Positions 45,646 to 53,978 of a stretch of DNA of 64,000 nt are shown here, piece after piece. A program made the translations under genes and the position numbers. Source of the DNA: Mycobacterium heidelbergense (GTDB taxonomy: Bacteria; Actinomycetota; Actinomycetes; Mycobacteriales; Mycobacteriaceae). The notes below the pieces were generated by a model, which worked only from the letters and a program-made list of their open reading frames with translations, ran no database searches and was not told the origin of the DNA. Positions within the stretch are counted from its first letter, which is position 1, and each line of letters opens with the position of its first letter. The stretch is from positions 1,798,001-1,862,000 of the forward strand of contig NZ_AP022615.1 of the NCBI RefSeq assembly GCF_010730745.1, written 5' to 3'.

Positions 45646-46590
45646 TCAGGCCCCGTCCCACGCGCGGCGCAGGGCCTCGCCCTGCAGCGCGAACAACCGT
45701 TGGGAGACGGGCCAGTCGGGCAGCAGCGTGTCGAATCCGTGGCAGGTGCCCGGAAACACGTGCAGTTCGGCCGAGACCCCGGCGCGAAGCAGCTGGAGCG
45801 CGTAGTCGACCGCCTCGTCGCGGAAGGGATCGATCTCCGCGCAGGTGATCAGGGCGTGCGGCAGGCCGCCCAATCGATCCCGGCGCGCCGGGACGGCGGC
45901 CACCGATCCGGGTGCCGGGCCCAGGTAGTGGCGCCACATCAGGTCCGCCGCCTCGCTGTCGAAGGCCGGGCTGGTGCAGAACTCCGCCTTCGACGCGGTT
46001 TCTCGGTCGTCGAGCACCGGTTGGTGCAGCAGCTGGAACGCGACCGCCGGCAGCGACCCGTCGGCGGCGCCGTGCGCCAGGCAGGCGGCCAGCGTGGCGC
46101 CGGCGCTGCTGCCCGCCACGGCCAGCCGCGCCGGATCGATGCCCAGGTCGGCCGCGCGGGCCGCCGTCCAGCGCAGCGCGGCGGCCGCGTCGTCGAGGGC
46201 GGCCGGATACGGGTGCTCCGGGGCCAGCCGGTAGTCGACCGACACCACCGTGCAGCGGGCGCGGCGCGCGAGTTCGACGCACTGCCGGTGATCGGTGTCC
46301 AGGTTTCCCAGCGCGAACCCGCCGGCGTGGCAATAGACGACCGCCGGGGCCGGGAACTCGCCGCCGTGATAGACGCGCACCGGCACGTCGCCGGATTCGG
46401 CCGCCGCGTTGTCCTCGACGATCCGAATGCCTTGCGCATCAACCTGTTCGGCGGCTTCGCGCCGGCGCTGGTTGAACGGTTCGCGGATGAGCCGGATCGA
46501 GGCCGGCGAGAAGTCGGTCCGCGTCGTCGCGACCGCGCGCAGGGCGGGATCGAGCCGGTCGAAACCGTCCAGACCGCCGGTGGTGTTCAT
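45646..46590 (-). CDS. alpha/beta hydrolase, HSL (hormone-sensitive lipase) family esterase
   Basis: 314 residues from ATG at 46590, which overlaps the SDR stop as ATGA; a longer upstream frame lies inside the SDR. It has the oxyanion loop CHAGGFALG (usual HGGG), VDYRLAPEHPYPAA, nucleophile GSSAGAT, acid in CAEIDPFRDEA and catalytic His in GTCHGFD. It cleaves small acyl esters or lactones; the substrate is unknown. Confidence 0.9.
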   Translation of the reverse strand: MNTTGGLDGFDRLDPALRAVATTRTDFSPASIRLIREPFNQRRREAAEQVDAQGIRIVEDNAAAESGDVPVRVYHGGEFPAPAVVYCHAGGFALGNLDTDHRQCVELARRARCTVVSVDYRLAPEHPYPAALDDAAAALRWTAARAADLGIDPARLAVAGSSAGATLAACLAHGAADGSLPAVAFQLLHQPVLDDRETASKAEFCTSPAFDSEAADLMWRHYLGPAPGSVAAVPARRDRLGGLPHALITCAEIDPFRDEAVDYALQLLRAGVSAELHVFPGTCHGFDTLLPDWPVSQRLFALQGEALRRAWDGA

Positions 46591-47315
46591 CGGATCTGTA
46601 GGCATTGCCCACCGTCGACGACCAGTTCGGAGCCGGTGATGAACGACGCCTCGTCGGAGACCAGGAACGTCACGGCGTCGGCGATCTCGCGCGGCCTGCC
46701 GATCCGGCCGACCATCGACGCCGCGGCCAGCCGCGTCTGCGTGGCCTCGTCGAGCATCGGGGTCGCGATCGGTCCGGGGAAGACAGCGTTGACGCGGATG
46801 CCGGACGGGGCGAGTTCGGCCGCCGCCGTCTGGGTCAGGCCCCGAAGCGCCCACTTCGACGAACCGTAGGCGCAGTGCCGCGGGAAGGGGCGGATCGCTC
46901 CCGTGCTGCAGATGTTAACGATCGACGCGCGTTCGGCCTCCCGCAGCCGGGCCAGCGTCGCGCGCATGCCGAGGAAGGCGCCCAGACAGTTGACGCGCCA
47001 GGCCCTTTCGAAGCCTTCGGCCGTCTCGTCGGCCAGCGACGCCCGGTGCAGCACGCCGGCGTTGTTGACCAGCGCGCTCAGCACCCCGAACCGGTCGACG
47101 ACCCGCTCGACGGCCGCGTCCCAGTGCGCCGGGGAGGTGACGTCGAGCTCGACCGCAATCACACCATCGTCACCCAGTTCGCCGACCGCGGCGGCGAGTT
47201 CGCCGGCCCGCCGGTCGCAGGCGGCCACCGAATAGCCCGCCGCGCGTAGCCGTTTGGCGATGGCCCAGCCCTGGCCGCCGGCTGCGCCGGTCACCAGCGC
47301 GACGCGTTGACTCAT
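46587..47315 (-). CDS. short-chain dehydrogenase/reductase (SDR)
   Basis: 242 residues. Classical SDR motifs: TGAAGGQGWAIA cofactor site, NNAGVLH, catalytic Ser in NICSTGA, YGSSK as YxxxK, and the C-terminal PREIADAVTFLVSDEASFIT. NAD(P)-dependent oxidation or reduction of a hydroxyl or keto group. Its start overlaps the aldolase stop as ATGA. Confidence 0.92.
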   Translation of the reverse strand: MSQRVALVTGAAGGQGWAIAKRLRAAGYSVAACDRRAGELAAAVGELGDDGVIAVELDVTSPAHWDAAVERVVDRFGVLSALVNNAGVLHRASLADETAEGFERAWRVNCLGAFLGMRATLARLREAERASIVNICSTGAIRPFPRHCAYGSSKWALRGLTQTAAAELAPSGIRVNAVFPGPIATPMLDEATQTRLAAASMVGRIGRPREIADAVTFLVSDEASFITGSELVVDGGQCLQIR

Positions 47316-48106
47316 GATAGCGGGGCCCCGGTTTCGTCGTCGGAGGCGCCGTCGCTGGTCGCCTCGCGCAGGTGTTCGGCCGCTCCGCGCCGCAGCGCCT
47401 GCGCCTCGGCCGCCAGGGTGATCATCCGAAATCCCAGCCGCGCCATGGCGTAACCGGTCTTGCCGTTCCCGGCGTGAATGCCGGTAACCAGCCCGGCATT
47501 CGTCGCCACGCGGTGGATTCGCGTTATGGCGTCCAGGACCGCGGGGTGTTGGGTCGCGCCGACGGCGTCGACGCCCATCGAGATGGCCAGATCGGCCGGC
47601 CCGATGTAGATTCCGGCCAGGCCATCGACGCCGCAGATCGCGGCGATGTCCCACAGCGCCGCCGCCGTCTCGATCATCGCGAACACGCTCACCCGGGACT
47701 CCAGGGCGGCCGGGTCGAGACCCAGGCCGGGGCGCAGCGGGCCGAAGCTGCGGATGCCCGCCGGCGGGTAGCGGGTGGCGGCCACGGCCGCGGCGGCCTG
47801 GTCGGCCGACTCGATCATCGCGACGGCCACGGCGTCGGCGCCGGCGTCGGCCACCCGCCCGATCGGCGCCGCGTCGGCGTTGGGCAGCCGCACCAGGGTG
47901 CCGAGCGGCACGTGTTCGAGGCGTCGCAGGATGCCGGCGATGTCGGCGTCGTCGAGGTAGCCGTGCTGGGCATCGAAGCCCACGTAATCGTAACCGGCCC
48001 TGGCGAATTCCTCCGGACCGAGTAGCGTCGGCCCGGTGATCCAGCCGCCCCATGCCGGGGTTGCCCGGTTCAGTGCCTGCCGCAGGTTGCTGTCCGTCAT
48101 CGTCAC
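47312..48106 (-). CDS. HpcH/HpaI-family aldolase
   Basis: 264 residues from GTG at 48106 (GTGA overlap with the dehydrogenase stop); an ATG two codons later is an alternative. Class II aldolase motifs: FDAQHGYLD, VRLPNADAAPIGRVADAGAD, metal ligands in FAMIETAAAL and IYIGPADLAISMG. The family splits 4-hydroxy-2-oxo acids into pyruvate and an aldehyde, which suggests a catabolic pathway ending in pyruvate. Confidence 0.9.
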   Translation of the reverse strand: MTMTDSNLRQALNRATPAWGGWITGPTLLGPEEFARAGYDYVGFDAQHGYLDDADIAGILRRLEHVPLGTLVRLPNADAAPIGRVADAGADAVAVAMIESADQAAAAVAATRYPPAGIRSFGPLRPGLGLDPAALESRVSVFAMIETAAALWDIAAICGVDGLAGIYIGPADLAISMGVDAVGATQHPAVLDAITRIHRVATNAGLVTGIHAGNGKTGYAMARLGFRMITLAAEAQALRRGAAEHLREATSDGASDDETGAPLS

Positions 48107-49080
48107 TCCGCGATCGCGATCTTGACGCGTTCGGGGACCGGCCGGCAGGCCAGCTCGAACGCGCCCTGCACGTCTCGAACGTCGTGCACGCCGAAGGCGT
48201 GCGTGAGGTAGGCGCCGAGCAGGCCGGGGTGCTCGGCGGCGAATTTGCCGGCGAGTTCCAGCACCCGCCGCCGGTCCAGCGTCACACCGGATTTCAGCGT
48301 CAGGTTGTTGCGCAGCATGAGGCGCATACTAATCGGGTAGGCGTCGTCGTCGGCAACCCCGAAATAGAAGACGGTGCCGCCGGGGGCGGCGGCCTCGATG
48401 GCGTGGCCCAGGGTTGCCACCTGGTGGCCGACGGCCTCGATGACGACGTCGGCGCGATCGGCCGGGGCCAGGTGGCTCACCCACCGGTCGCTGGTGGCGC
48501 GCACCGCGTCGTCGACCCCGAATGCCGTGGCGCAACCCGACCGGTCGAGGGGATCGACCCCGGTGACGCGCCGGGCGCCGGCCGCCTTGGCGACGTAGGA
48601 GAACAGCAGGCCGATCGAGCCCTGGCCGATGATCGCGACGTGCCGGCCGGCCAGGTCCGGCAATTGCTCGCACGCATAGAGCACGCACGCCAGCGGTTGC
48701 AGGCCGATCGCCTCCGCCGGGCTCAGCGCCGGGTCGTAGGGCGCCAGCCCGTCGCCGTCGCTGATGACGCGTTCCATCAAACCGTCGAACCCGGACGCCC
48801 AGCCCACCACGCGATCGCCGGGGCGGTGTTCGGGATGCCGGCTGGCGATCACCTCGCCGGCCACTTCGTGGATCGGGAACCCGTCCTTGCCGGCGGCGCT
48901 GCGTCCGTCGTCCCCCGGCAGCCGGCCGCGCGCGCCGCGGAAGGCCGGCAGGTCGCTGCCGCACACGCCAGCGGACGAAAACCGCAGCAGCACTTGGCCG
49001 TCGGCCAAATGCTCGGGTGTGTTGTCGGGGATCGACGCGCGCTCGAACAGGTACGGGGCGACGATCCGGTAGGACCACAC
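48103..49080 (-). CDS. zinc-type alcohol dehydrogenase (MDR family)
   Basis: 325 residues from GTG at 49080, just after the P450 stop. Catalytic zinc residues in GVCGSDLPAFRG and HEVAGEV, and a Rossmann motif IIGQGSIGLLFS. The four-cysteine structural zinc loop of classical ADHs is missing. It likely oxidises the alcohol produced by the adjacent P450. Confidence 0.88.
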   Translation of the reverse strand: MWSYRIVAPYLFERASIPDNTPEHLADGQVLLRFSSAGVCGSDLPAFRGARGRLPGDDGRSAAGKDGFPIHEVAGEVIASRHPEHRPGDRVVGWASGFDGLMERVISDGDGLAPYDPALSPAEAIGLQPLACVLYACEQLPDLAGRHVAIIGQGSIGLLFSYVAKAAGARRVTGVDPLDRSGCATAFGVDDAVRATSDRWVSHLAPADRADVVIEAVGHQVATLGHAIEAAAPGGTVFYFGVADDDAYPISMRLMLRNNLTLKSGVTLDRRRVLELAGKFAAEHPGLLGAYLTHAFGVHDVRDVQGAFELACRPVPERVKIAIAE

Positions 49081-49081
49081 G

Positions 49082-50293
49082 TCAGACCTCCACCGGGATC
49101 GTGTTCCAGCCCCATTGGAAGCTGGACGGCAGCCGGGTGGCGGCCTCGCCCCGGATCGCGTAGTCAGGCACCCTGCGCAGCCATTCGGCCAGCAGCACAT
49201 CGATTTCCAGGCGGGCCAGGTGGTAGCCGATGCAGAAGTGCTGGCCGCGGCCGAAGGCCAGCGAGCGGCGGATGGGCCGGTTCCAGACGAACTCGTCGGG
49301 CTCGGGGTACTCCCGCTCGTCGCGGTTGGCCGAGGCCAGCAGCGTGATGATGCGCTGGCCGGGCCGGATCGTTGCGTCGTGAATGGTGAAGGGTTTGCGC
49401 GCCGTCCGCGCGAACCACTGGGCCGGCGCGCAGAACCGGATCATCTCCTCGCGCGCGATCGGCACGGTGTTGCCGGGGTCGGCGCGCACCTCGGCCAGCT
49501 GGTCGGGCCGCCGGCTGAGCTCCCACAGCCCGTGGGCGACGATCTTCGGCACGGTTTCGGTGCCGCCGATGAAGATGCACAGCATCTGGGTGGCGACCTC
49601 GACGTCGGACAGGGCGCTGCCGTCGGGCAGGCGGTAGCCGAGCAGGCCGTCGACCACGCCGAGCGCGGCCCCGGACGGCTCGGCCCGGCGGCGCCGCACC
49701 GCCGGCACCAGGAATTCCAGATAGTTGGGCCGCGCCTCGGCGGTGTCGACGCCGACGCCGGGCTCGGCGAGGCTGCCGGCGTTGACCGCGGCCAGCACCT
49801 GGGGCGCCAGATCTGTTGGGATGCCGAGCAATTCGCACACGACGGACGCCACCACGATGCCGCCATAGTCCTGGGTCAGGTCGAACGAGCCGCGCGGCAG
49901 CAGCAGGTCGAGCCGCTCGTTGGCCAGCGCGCGGATCCTGGCCTCCAGCCCGGCGACCGCCCTGGGCCGCAGCGGCGCGGAGTGCGCGCGCCGGATCTCG
50001 CCGTACAGGCCGGCGTCGAACACGGCGTGAAATGGCAACGGGTGCAACGGCGGATCGTCGACGGGCCCGGTGTTGTGCCTGGCCAAGACGGATGCCGCGG
50101 GCAACGTCCCCTCCGACGCGACGAACGTGCCGTCGTTGACTTCCAGCACCCGCCAGACGTCGTCGAAGCGGGACAGCGCGAAGGTGTCCCACCGCGGCAT
50201 GTAGTACACAGGATGGTGGTCGCGCAGGATTCGGTAGTACGGCAACGGGTTTGCCATCACCGTCGCGTCGAACGGGTCGTAGGAGAAGCTCAC
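49082..50293 (-). CDS. cytochrome P450
   Basis: 403 residues from GTG at 50293 (GTGA overlap with the upstream stop). It has an I-helix oxygen-binding motif FIGGTETV, an ExxR motif within REEMIRF, and a heme loop FGRGQHFCIGYHLARLEI with the Cys ligand. A soluble bacterial class I P450 of normal length. No ferredoxin gene is adjacent, so electrons must come from elsewhere. It probably starts the pathway with a hydroxylation. Confidence 0.93.
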   Translation of the reverse strand: MSFSYDPFDATVMANPLPYYRILRDHHPVYYMPRWDTFALSRFDDVWRVLEVNDGTFVASEGTLPAASVLARHNTGPVDDPPLHPLPFHAVFDAGLYGEIRRAHSAPLRPRAVAGLEARIRALANERLDLLLPRGSFDLTQDYGGIVVASVVCELLGIPTDLAPQVLAAVNAGSLAEPGVGVDTAEARPNYLEFLVPAVRRRRAEPSGAALGVVDGLLGYRLPDGSALSDVEVATQMLCIFIGGTETVPKIVAHGLWELSRRPDQLAEVRADPGNTVPIAREEMIRFCAPAQWFARTARKPFTIHDATIRPGQRIITLLASANRDEREYPEPDEFVWNRPIRRSLAFGRGQHFCIGYHLARLEIDVLLAEWLRRVPDYAIRGEAATRLPSSFQWGWNTIPVEV

Positions 50294-50994
50294 TGCAGCG
50301 GCGACGGCGGTAGGGCCTGCAGAATGGAGTCCTCCCAGCCGTCGCGCAGGGCCGGCGCCACGCTCATCCAGGTGACGATCTCGGCCGGTGGGCTCTCCTT
50401 CCACGAGGGGTAGTGATTGGCGAAGCACTCCCAGCCGCCGTCCAGCGCCCAGTAGTGGATGACCTCGTTATAACGGAAGGTCGTGGTGAACGAGCCCAGC
50501 CAGCGCTTGCCGGTGCGTTCCGACCACGGGACGTAGAGGCGCTCCAGCTCGCGGATGTAGTCGTCCTGGCGCCCCGGCTTGGTCCGCATGATCTCCTGGA
50601 TCACCAGCGGCGCAGTGACATTGGCCTCGCGCAGCTGGGCCAGCGTCTTGTTGCTGGGCCCGGGGTACATGATGCGCCCCTCCCCCGAGGCGCCGATGTC
50701 GGCCAGAAACGCCGACCACTTACCGGCAGCCGCGTGGTGGCTGCCGCCCGGCGCCCGGGCCGCGCCGATCCTGGCGTAGTCGGCGAAACCGTCGATCTCC
50801 CAGACGATCGTCACCTGCGGCCAGTGGCCGTTGTACGGGGTGGTTTCCCAGATCGCGAACAGCCGGGCGCCGAGCTCGTCCATCATCGGCTGGTAGGACC
50901 CGGTGAACGCCTCGGTGAAGTGGTCGCTTCGGCCGGAACCCAGCGAAATCGTCTCGTGCAGGTAGAGCAGTGTGTGGCCGTAGTACTTCTTCAT
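50290..50994 (-). CDS. NIPSNAP-like protein of unknown function
   Basis: 234 residues with an internal duplication of a ferredoxin-like alpha/beta unit: YLHETISLGSGRSDHFTEAF in the first half and VIQEIMRTKPGRQDDYIREL in the second, as in NIPSNAP/dimeric barrel proteins. There is no signal peptide and no known catalytic motif. It lies within the operon, coupled to the P450 by a 4-base overlap. A role in binding a pathway intermediate is only a guess. Confidence 0.65.
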   Translation of the reverse strand: MKKYYGHTLLYLHETISLGSGRSDHFTEAFTGSYQPMMDELGARLFAIWETTPYNGHWPQVTIVWEIDGFADYARIGAARAPGGSHHAAAGKWSAFLADIGASGEGRIMYPGPSNKTLAQLREANVTAPLVIQEIMRTKPGRQDDYIRELERLYVPWSERTGKRWLGSFTTTFRYNEVIHYWALDGGWECFANHYPSWKESPPAEIVTWMSVAPALRDGWEDSILQALPPSPLQ

Positions 50995-50997
50995 GGG

Positions 50998-51546
50998 CTA
51001 GTCGAGCCGCGAACAGGTCGCCGCGTCGCACATCAGCGTCTCGGTGGGATCGACCGGGCCGCAAGCGATCCCGGCCGCGGCGAGCGCATGGCCCTTGAAT
51101 CTGCGCGCCGCCGCGCTGAGCACGTGGTGGGTTCTGGTCATCGTGCGATCGACCCCGAGGGGCCATCCGTCACCCCACAGAGCCACCTCGGTCAACCGAT
51201 CGTGCAGGGACTCGAGCACCTTCTCGCGCACGCGCGCGTCGGCGGTGAATGCCTCGGCGCTGACGGCCAGGCTGTGACCCGTCGATCCCGTCGGGGCGAA
51301 CTGCGCGTCCGGGTCCAGCGCCTGCACCCCGAGGATCCGCAGCGCGCGGGTGTCGCAGCCGTGCGGTAGCAGCGCGGTCACCTCCCAGCCGGCCATCACG
51401 CGGTCGTAGAGCCAGCCCCCGGCCGACGCCACGACGTCGGCGGCGCTGGCCGCGACGACGTCCAGCCGATACCGCAGACAGTCACTGGCCACTCGTTCGG
51501 CGGTAACCCGGCCGTTCTGGCTGATGTCGAAGGTTGGAGTGACCAT
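50998..51546 (-). CDS. protein of unknown function, first gene of the P450 operon
   Basis: 182 residues from ATG at 51546; an upstream in-frame ATG at 51561 is possible. I recognise no family. It is soluble, Ala-rich, with segments RVASDCLRYRLDVVAASAAD and GWEVTALLPHGCDTRALRIL and a Cys pair at the end (MCDAATCSRLD). It stops 3 bases before the next gene starts. The shared motif at 51631 lies about 85 bases upstream. Confidence 0.65.
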   Translation of the reverse strand: MVTPTFDISQNGRVTAERVASDCLRYRLDVVAASAADVVASAGGWLYDRVMAGWEVTALLPHGCDTRALRILGVQALDPDAQFAPTGSTGHSLAVSAEAFTADARVREKVLESLHDRLTEVALWGDGWPLGVDRTMTRTHHVLSAAARRFKGHALAAAGIACGPVDPTETLMCDAATCSRLD

Positions 51547-51630
51547 CAATCCGTTCCTCACCGCCGCATCGGAGGGGTGCGTTGGCGTTACCTGCAGCGC
51601 TTGTCATGGGCTGGTTGTCACCGGAAAGCG

Positions 51631-51656
51631 TGACACTTCAGGAAAAATTTGTAAAG
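51631..51656. promoter_or_regulatory. shared operator/promoter motif, site 1
   Basis: TGACACTT, 9 bases, TTTGTAAAG. Identical half-sites with identical spacing occur at 57976 and 58159. It sits between the CoA-transferase gene and the first gene of the P450 operon. The arms are partly complementary (CACTT / AAAGG), as for a TetR operator. Confidence 0.7.
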
Positions 51657-51679
51657 GTGCCCGGCTTTCGCACGGCCGG

Positions 51680-52849
51680 TCAGCGGCCGCGCCGGGCCTC
51701 GAGTTCGGCGAGCACGTCGTCGGTGTGCTGTCCCAGTCGGGGCGCGACGGAACGCGGCCCCCACGGCGTGCCGTGGAAATCCGCCGGCGTGGCCACCATC
51801 GCGACGCCGGCTTGTCCGTCGGGCACGTCGACGATGCCGCCTGCGGCGTGGAACTGTTCGTCGGCCACGATGTCCTCGAGCGTGTTGACCGGCGACCAGA
51901 AGAAATCCGGTTCACCCGCGAAGATCTGGGCCCATTCGTCGAGCGTGCGGGTCGCGAAGATCGCGTCCAACTCGGCGACGAGCTGCGTCGCGTTGGCGGC
52001 GCGGGACCGCGCGTCGCGGAAGCGAGGATCGTCGAGCCATTCGGGACGGCCGACGGCGCGGCACAGCGGGGGCCAGTGCCGGTCGCCTTCGAGGCCCACG
52101 ATCCAGAATCGGCGCCCGTCGCCGGCGGCGTAGTTGTTCATGCACGGGTTGCCCATCGTCTCGCGTTGCCCGATGGCGATCGGCAGGCCGGTCAGCAGGT
52201 AGGTGTTCAGGTCGAAGCTCACGGTGTAGGCGCCCTGGCGGTACAGCGAGGTGGTCACCAGCTGACCGGTCCCGGTGCGTTCGCGGGCCACCAGCGCCGC
52301 GCAAATGGCGGCGACCAAGGTCATGCCGGCCGAGTGGTCGCCCATGCCGCCGCGCTGGAACGGCGGCGTGTCGCCGGGCCGCGTCAGCAGGTGGGCCACG
52401 CCGGCGCGGGACCAGAACGCCGCCACGTCGTAGGCGGCGCGGTCGGCGTCGGGCCCGGTTTCCCCGTACCCGGTGATCAGGCCGTAGATCAGGCGCGGGT
52501 TGTGGGCGGACACGGACTCGTAGTCCAGCCCGAGGCGTTGCAGCGCGCCGGGGCGCACATTGGTCACGAAAATGTCTGCGTCAGAAAGCAATTCGAAGGC
52601 GGTGTCGCGGCCGGCGTCGGTGGCGAGGTCCAAGACGATGCTGCGTTTGGACCGGTTGTCCATTTCGAACGGCGGATTGACCCCGAGATCGCATCCCAGC
52701 ATCCGCCCGAACAGGCGGCCCGGGTCGCCTGTCGGCGGCTCGATCTTGATGACGTCGGCGCCCCAGTCGGCCAGGATGCCCCCGGCGGCCGGTCCCGCGA
52801 CCCACACCCCGAGCTCGACGACTTTGATGCCTTCTACCGGTCCGGCCAT
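51680..52849 (-). CDS. family III (CaiB/BaiF) CoA transferase
   Basis: 389 residues, full length. Motifs: GIKVVELGVWVAGPAAGGIL, ADWGADVIKIEPP, DNRSKRSIVLDL, and the catalytic Asp in GGMGDHSAGM. It transfers CoA from an acyl-CoA donor to a carboxylic acid. Same strand as the P450 operon but separated from it by 133 bases that hold the shared motif, so it may be a separate transcript. It could activate the acid substrate of the pathway. Confidence 0.92.
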   Translation of the reverse strand: MAGPVEGIKVVELGVWVAGPAAGGILADWGADVIKIEPPTGDPGRLFGRMLGCDLGVNPPFEMDNRSKRSIVLDLATDAGRDTAFELLSDADIFVTNVRPGALQRLGLDYESVSAHNPRLIYGLITGYGETGPDADRAAYDVAAFWSRAGVAHLLTRPGDTPPFQRGGMGDHSAGMTLVAAICAALVARERTGTGQLVTTSLYRQGAYTVSFDLNTYLLTGLPIAIGQRETMGNPCMNNYAAGDGRRFWIVGLEGDRHWPPLCRAVGRPEWLDDPRFRDARSRAANATQLVAELDAIFATRTLDEWAQIFAGEPDFFWSPVNTLEDIVADEQFHAAGGIVDVPDGQAGVAMVATPADFHGTPWGPRSVAPRLGQHTDDVLAELEARRGR

Positions 52850-52882
52850 GGCTGGATTTCTACCGGCGAGTGCGGGGTTGTG

Positions 52883-53416
52883 TCACGCGAAATCGTGATC
52901 TGCCGACAAGAAGCTGGCAATCGCCTTCATCGGCAAGAAAAGATGAAGCGGATCGACCGGTGATTCCAGGAACTCGGCGTGATGGAGAGAGAACGCGCGA
53001 GCGGTGTCGTCGCGAGCATGGACCAACAGGGCGGGCGCTGCCACCGATCTCGATAACAGGAGGACTCGCCGCATCGCGTCGCGCAACAAACCCCAGCCCA
53101 GGCCACGGCCCTGCCATTCGAGATCGACGGCCAGCCGGGCCAGCAGAAAGCACGGGACCGTTTCGGGGGCCTTCTTTGCAACCGCTTCGGGAGCAGTGCC
53201 CCGTGCGTAGCCCGCGACCGTGATCGCGTAGTAGCCAACAACGCGACCGTCGAAGGTACTGACGTAGGTGGTCGCGTTGTTGGCGCGTTGGTTCTGCCAG
53301 CTGTACTTCTTGAGCCACTCGTCGAGTTCGGCCGCACCTGACTCGAAGCCGGTCCGATCGTGAGCTTTGGCAAGTTTCTCCGGCTCGCCCGGCTTTGCTT
53401 GGCCGCCTTCCGTCAA
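52883..53416 (-). CDS. GNAT acetyltransferase toxin (TacT/AtaT type)
   Basis: 177 residues. GNAT motif A is clear (LARLAVDLEWQGRGLGWGLL, acetyl-CoA loop QGRGLG). The N-terminal FESGAAELDEWLKKYSWQNQ is typical of toxins that acetylate aminoacyl-tRNA. It lies 9 bases after a DUF1778 antitoxin gene, the standard order for this type II module. Confidence 0.88.
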   Translation of the reverse strand: MTEGGQAKPGEPEKLAKAHDRTGFESGAAELDEWLKKYSWQNQRANNATTYVSTFDGRVVGYYAITVAGYARGTAPEAVAKKAPETVPCFLLARLAVDLEWQGRGLGWGLLRDAMRRVLLLSRSVAAPALLVHARDDTARAFSLHHAEFLESPVDPLHLFLPMKAIASFLSADHDFA

Positions 53417-53425
53417 CGGTCGCGG

Positions 53426-53728
53426 TCAATCGCGCTCGGCGAATGGACTCTCGCGCTGCAGAAGTCGATGAAGTTTGGGCATCGGCTCTAGCGGAGCGTC
53501 CAGCAGGGCCTGGAACTTTGCCCACTGTTCTTCGCTGGCGACGAACCATCTGCGATCGGCAAGAACCCGCTCGGCGCTCTCCAAGACGCTGTCCAGAATG
53601 AAGTCCGTAACCGTGCTTTCTGTCGCTTCTGCGGCCTGACGTATCAGCTGCTGCTGCTGGGCGCTGACTCGGAAATTCAAGCGCTGGTCGCGAGCGGTTT
53701 TGGTGGTGGCGGCGTCGGTGTTGCCCAT
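53426..53728 (-). CDS. DUF1778 antitoxin (TacA-like)
   Basis: 100 residues from ATG at 53728 (an upstream ATG at 53752 is possible). N-terminal ribbon-helix-helix region (DQRLNFRVSAQQQQLIRQAA, then ESTVTDFILDSVLESAERVL) and a C-terminal toxin-neutralising segment (FVASEEQWAKFQALLDAP). It represses its own operon with the toxin in known systems. Confidence 0.9.
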   Translation of the reverse strand: MGNTDAATTKTARDQRLNFRVSAQQQQLIRQAAEATESTVTDFILDSVLESAERVLADRRWFVASEEQWAKFQALLDAPLEPMPKLHRLLQRESPFAERD

Positions 53729-53803
53729 GATTGCCTCACTGGTTGAGTACATACAATGTACATACTATCCGGCCCCGGGGGTCGACCTTGGGGTCCGGTC
53801 CGT

Positions 53804-53926
53804 TTCCTGAGCTTCGACGACGCCCGTGCGGATGTGGTGGCCGCGCTGCCTTCTGTTTAGCGCCGCGAAAGTGCAACTGGCAACGCATTTCCCGAGAGCC
53901 ACCGTCGGTGGTTGCACTTTCGCGGC
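53804..53926. repeat. partial duplicate of the DUF427 gene end plus hairpin
   Basis: About 123 bases nearly identical to 55988-56111. They carry the last 19 codons of the DUF427 gene at 55366 (reading LSFDDxRxDVVAALPSV then stop) and the hairpin after it. Within it, 53862-53877 and 53911-53926 are perfect 16-base arms (GCCGCGAAAGTGCAAC and complement). The repeat flanks the broken PE_PGRS gene on one side. Confidence 0.9.
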
Positions 53927-53978
53927 AGGCAGAGAAACGTCGCCGGGCGGGCCCGATCTGGTCGCCCTGTGTTTGGCC

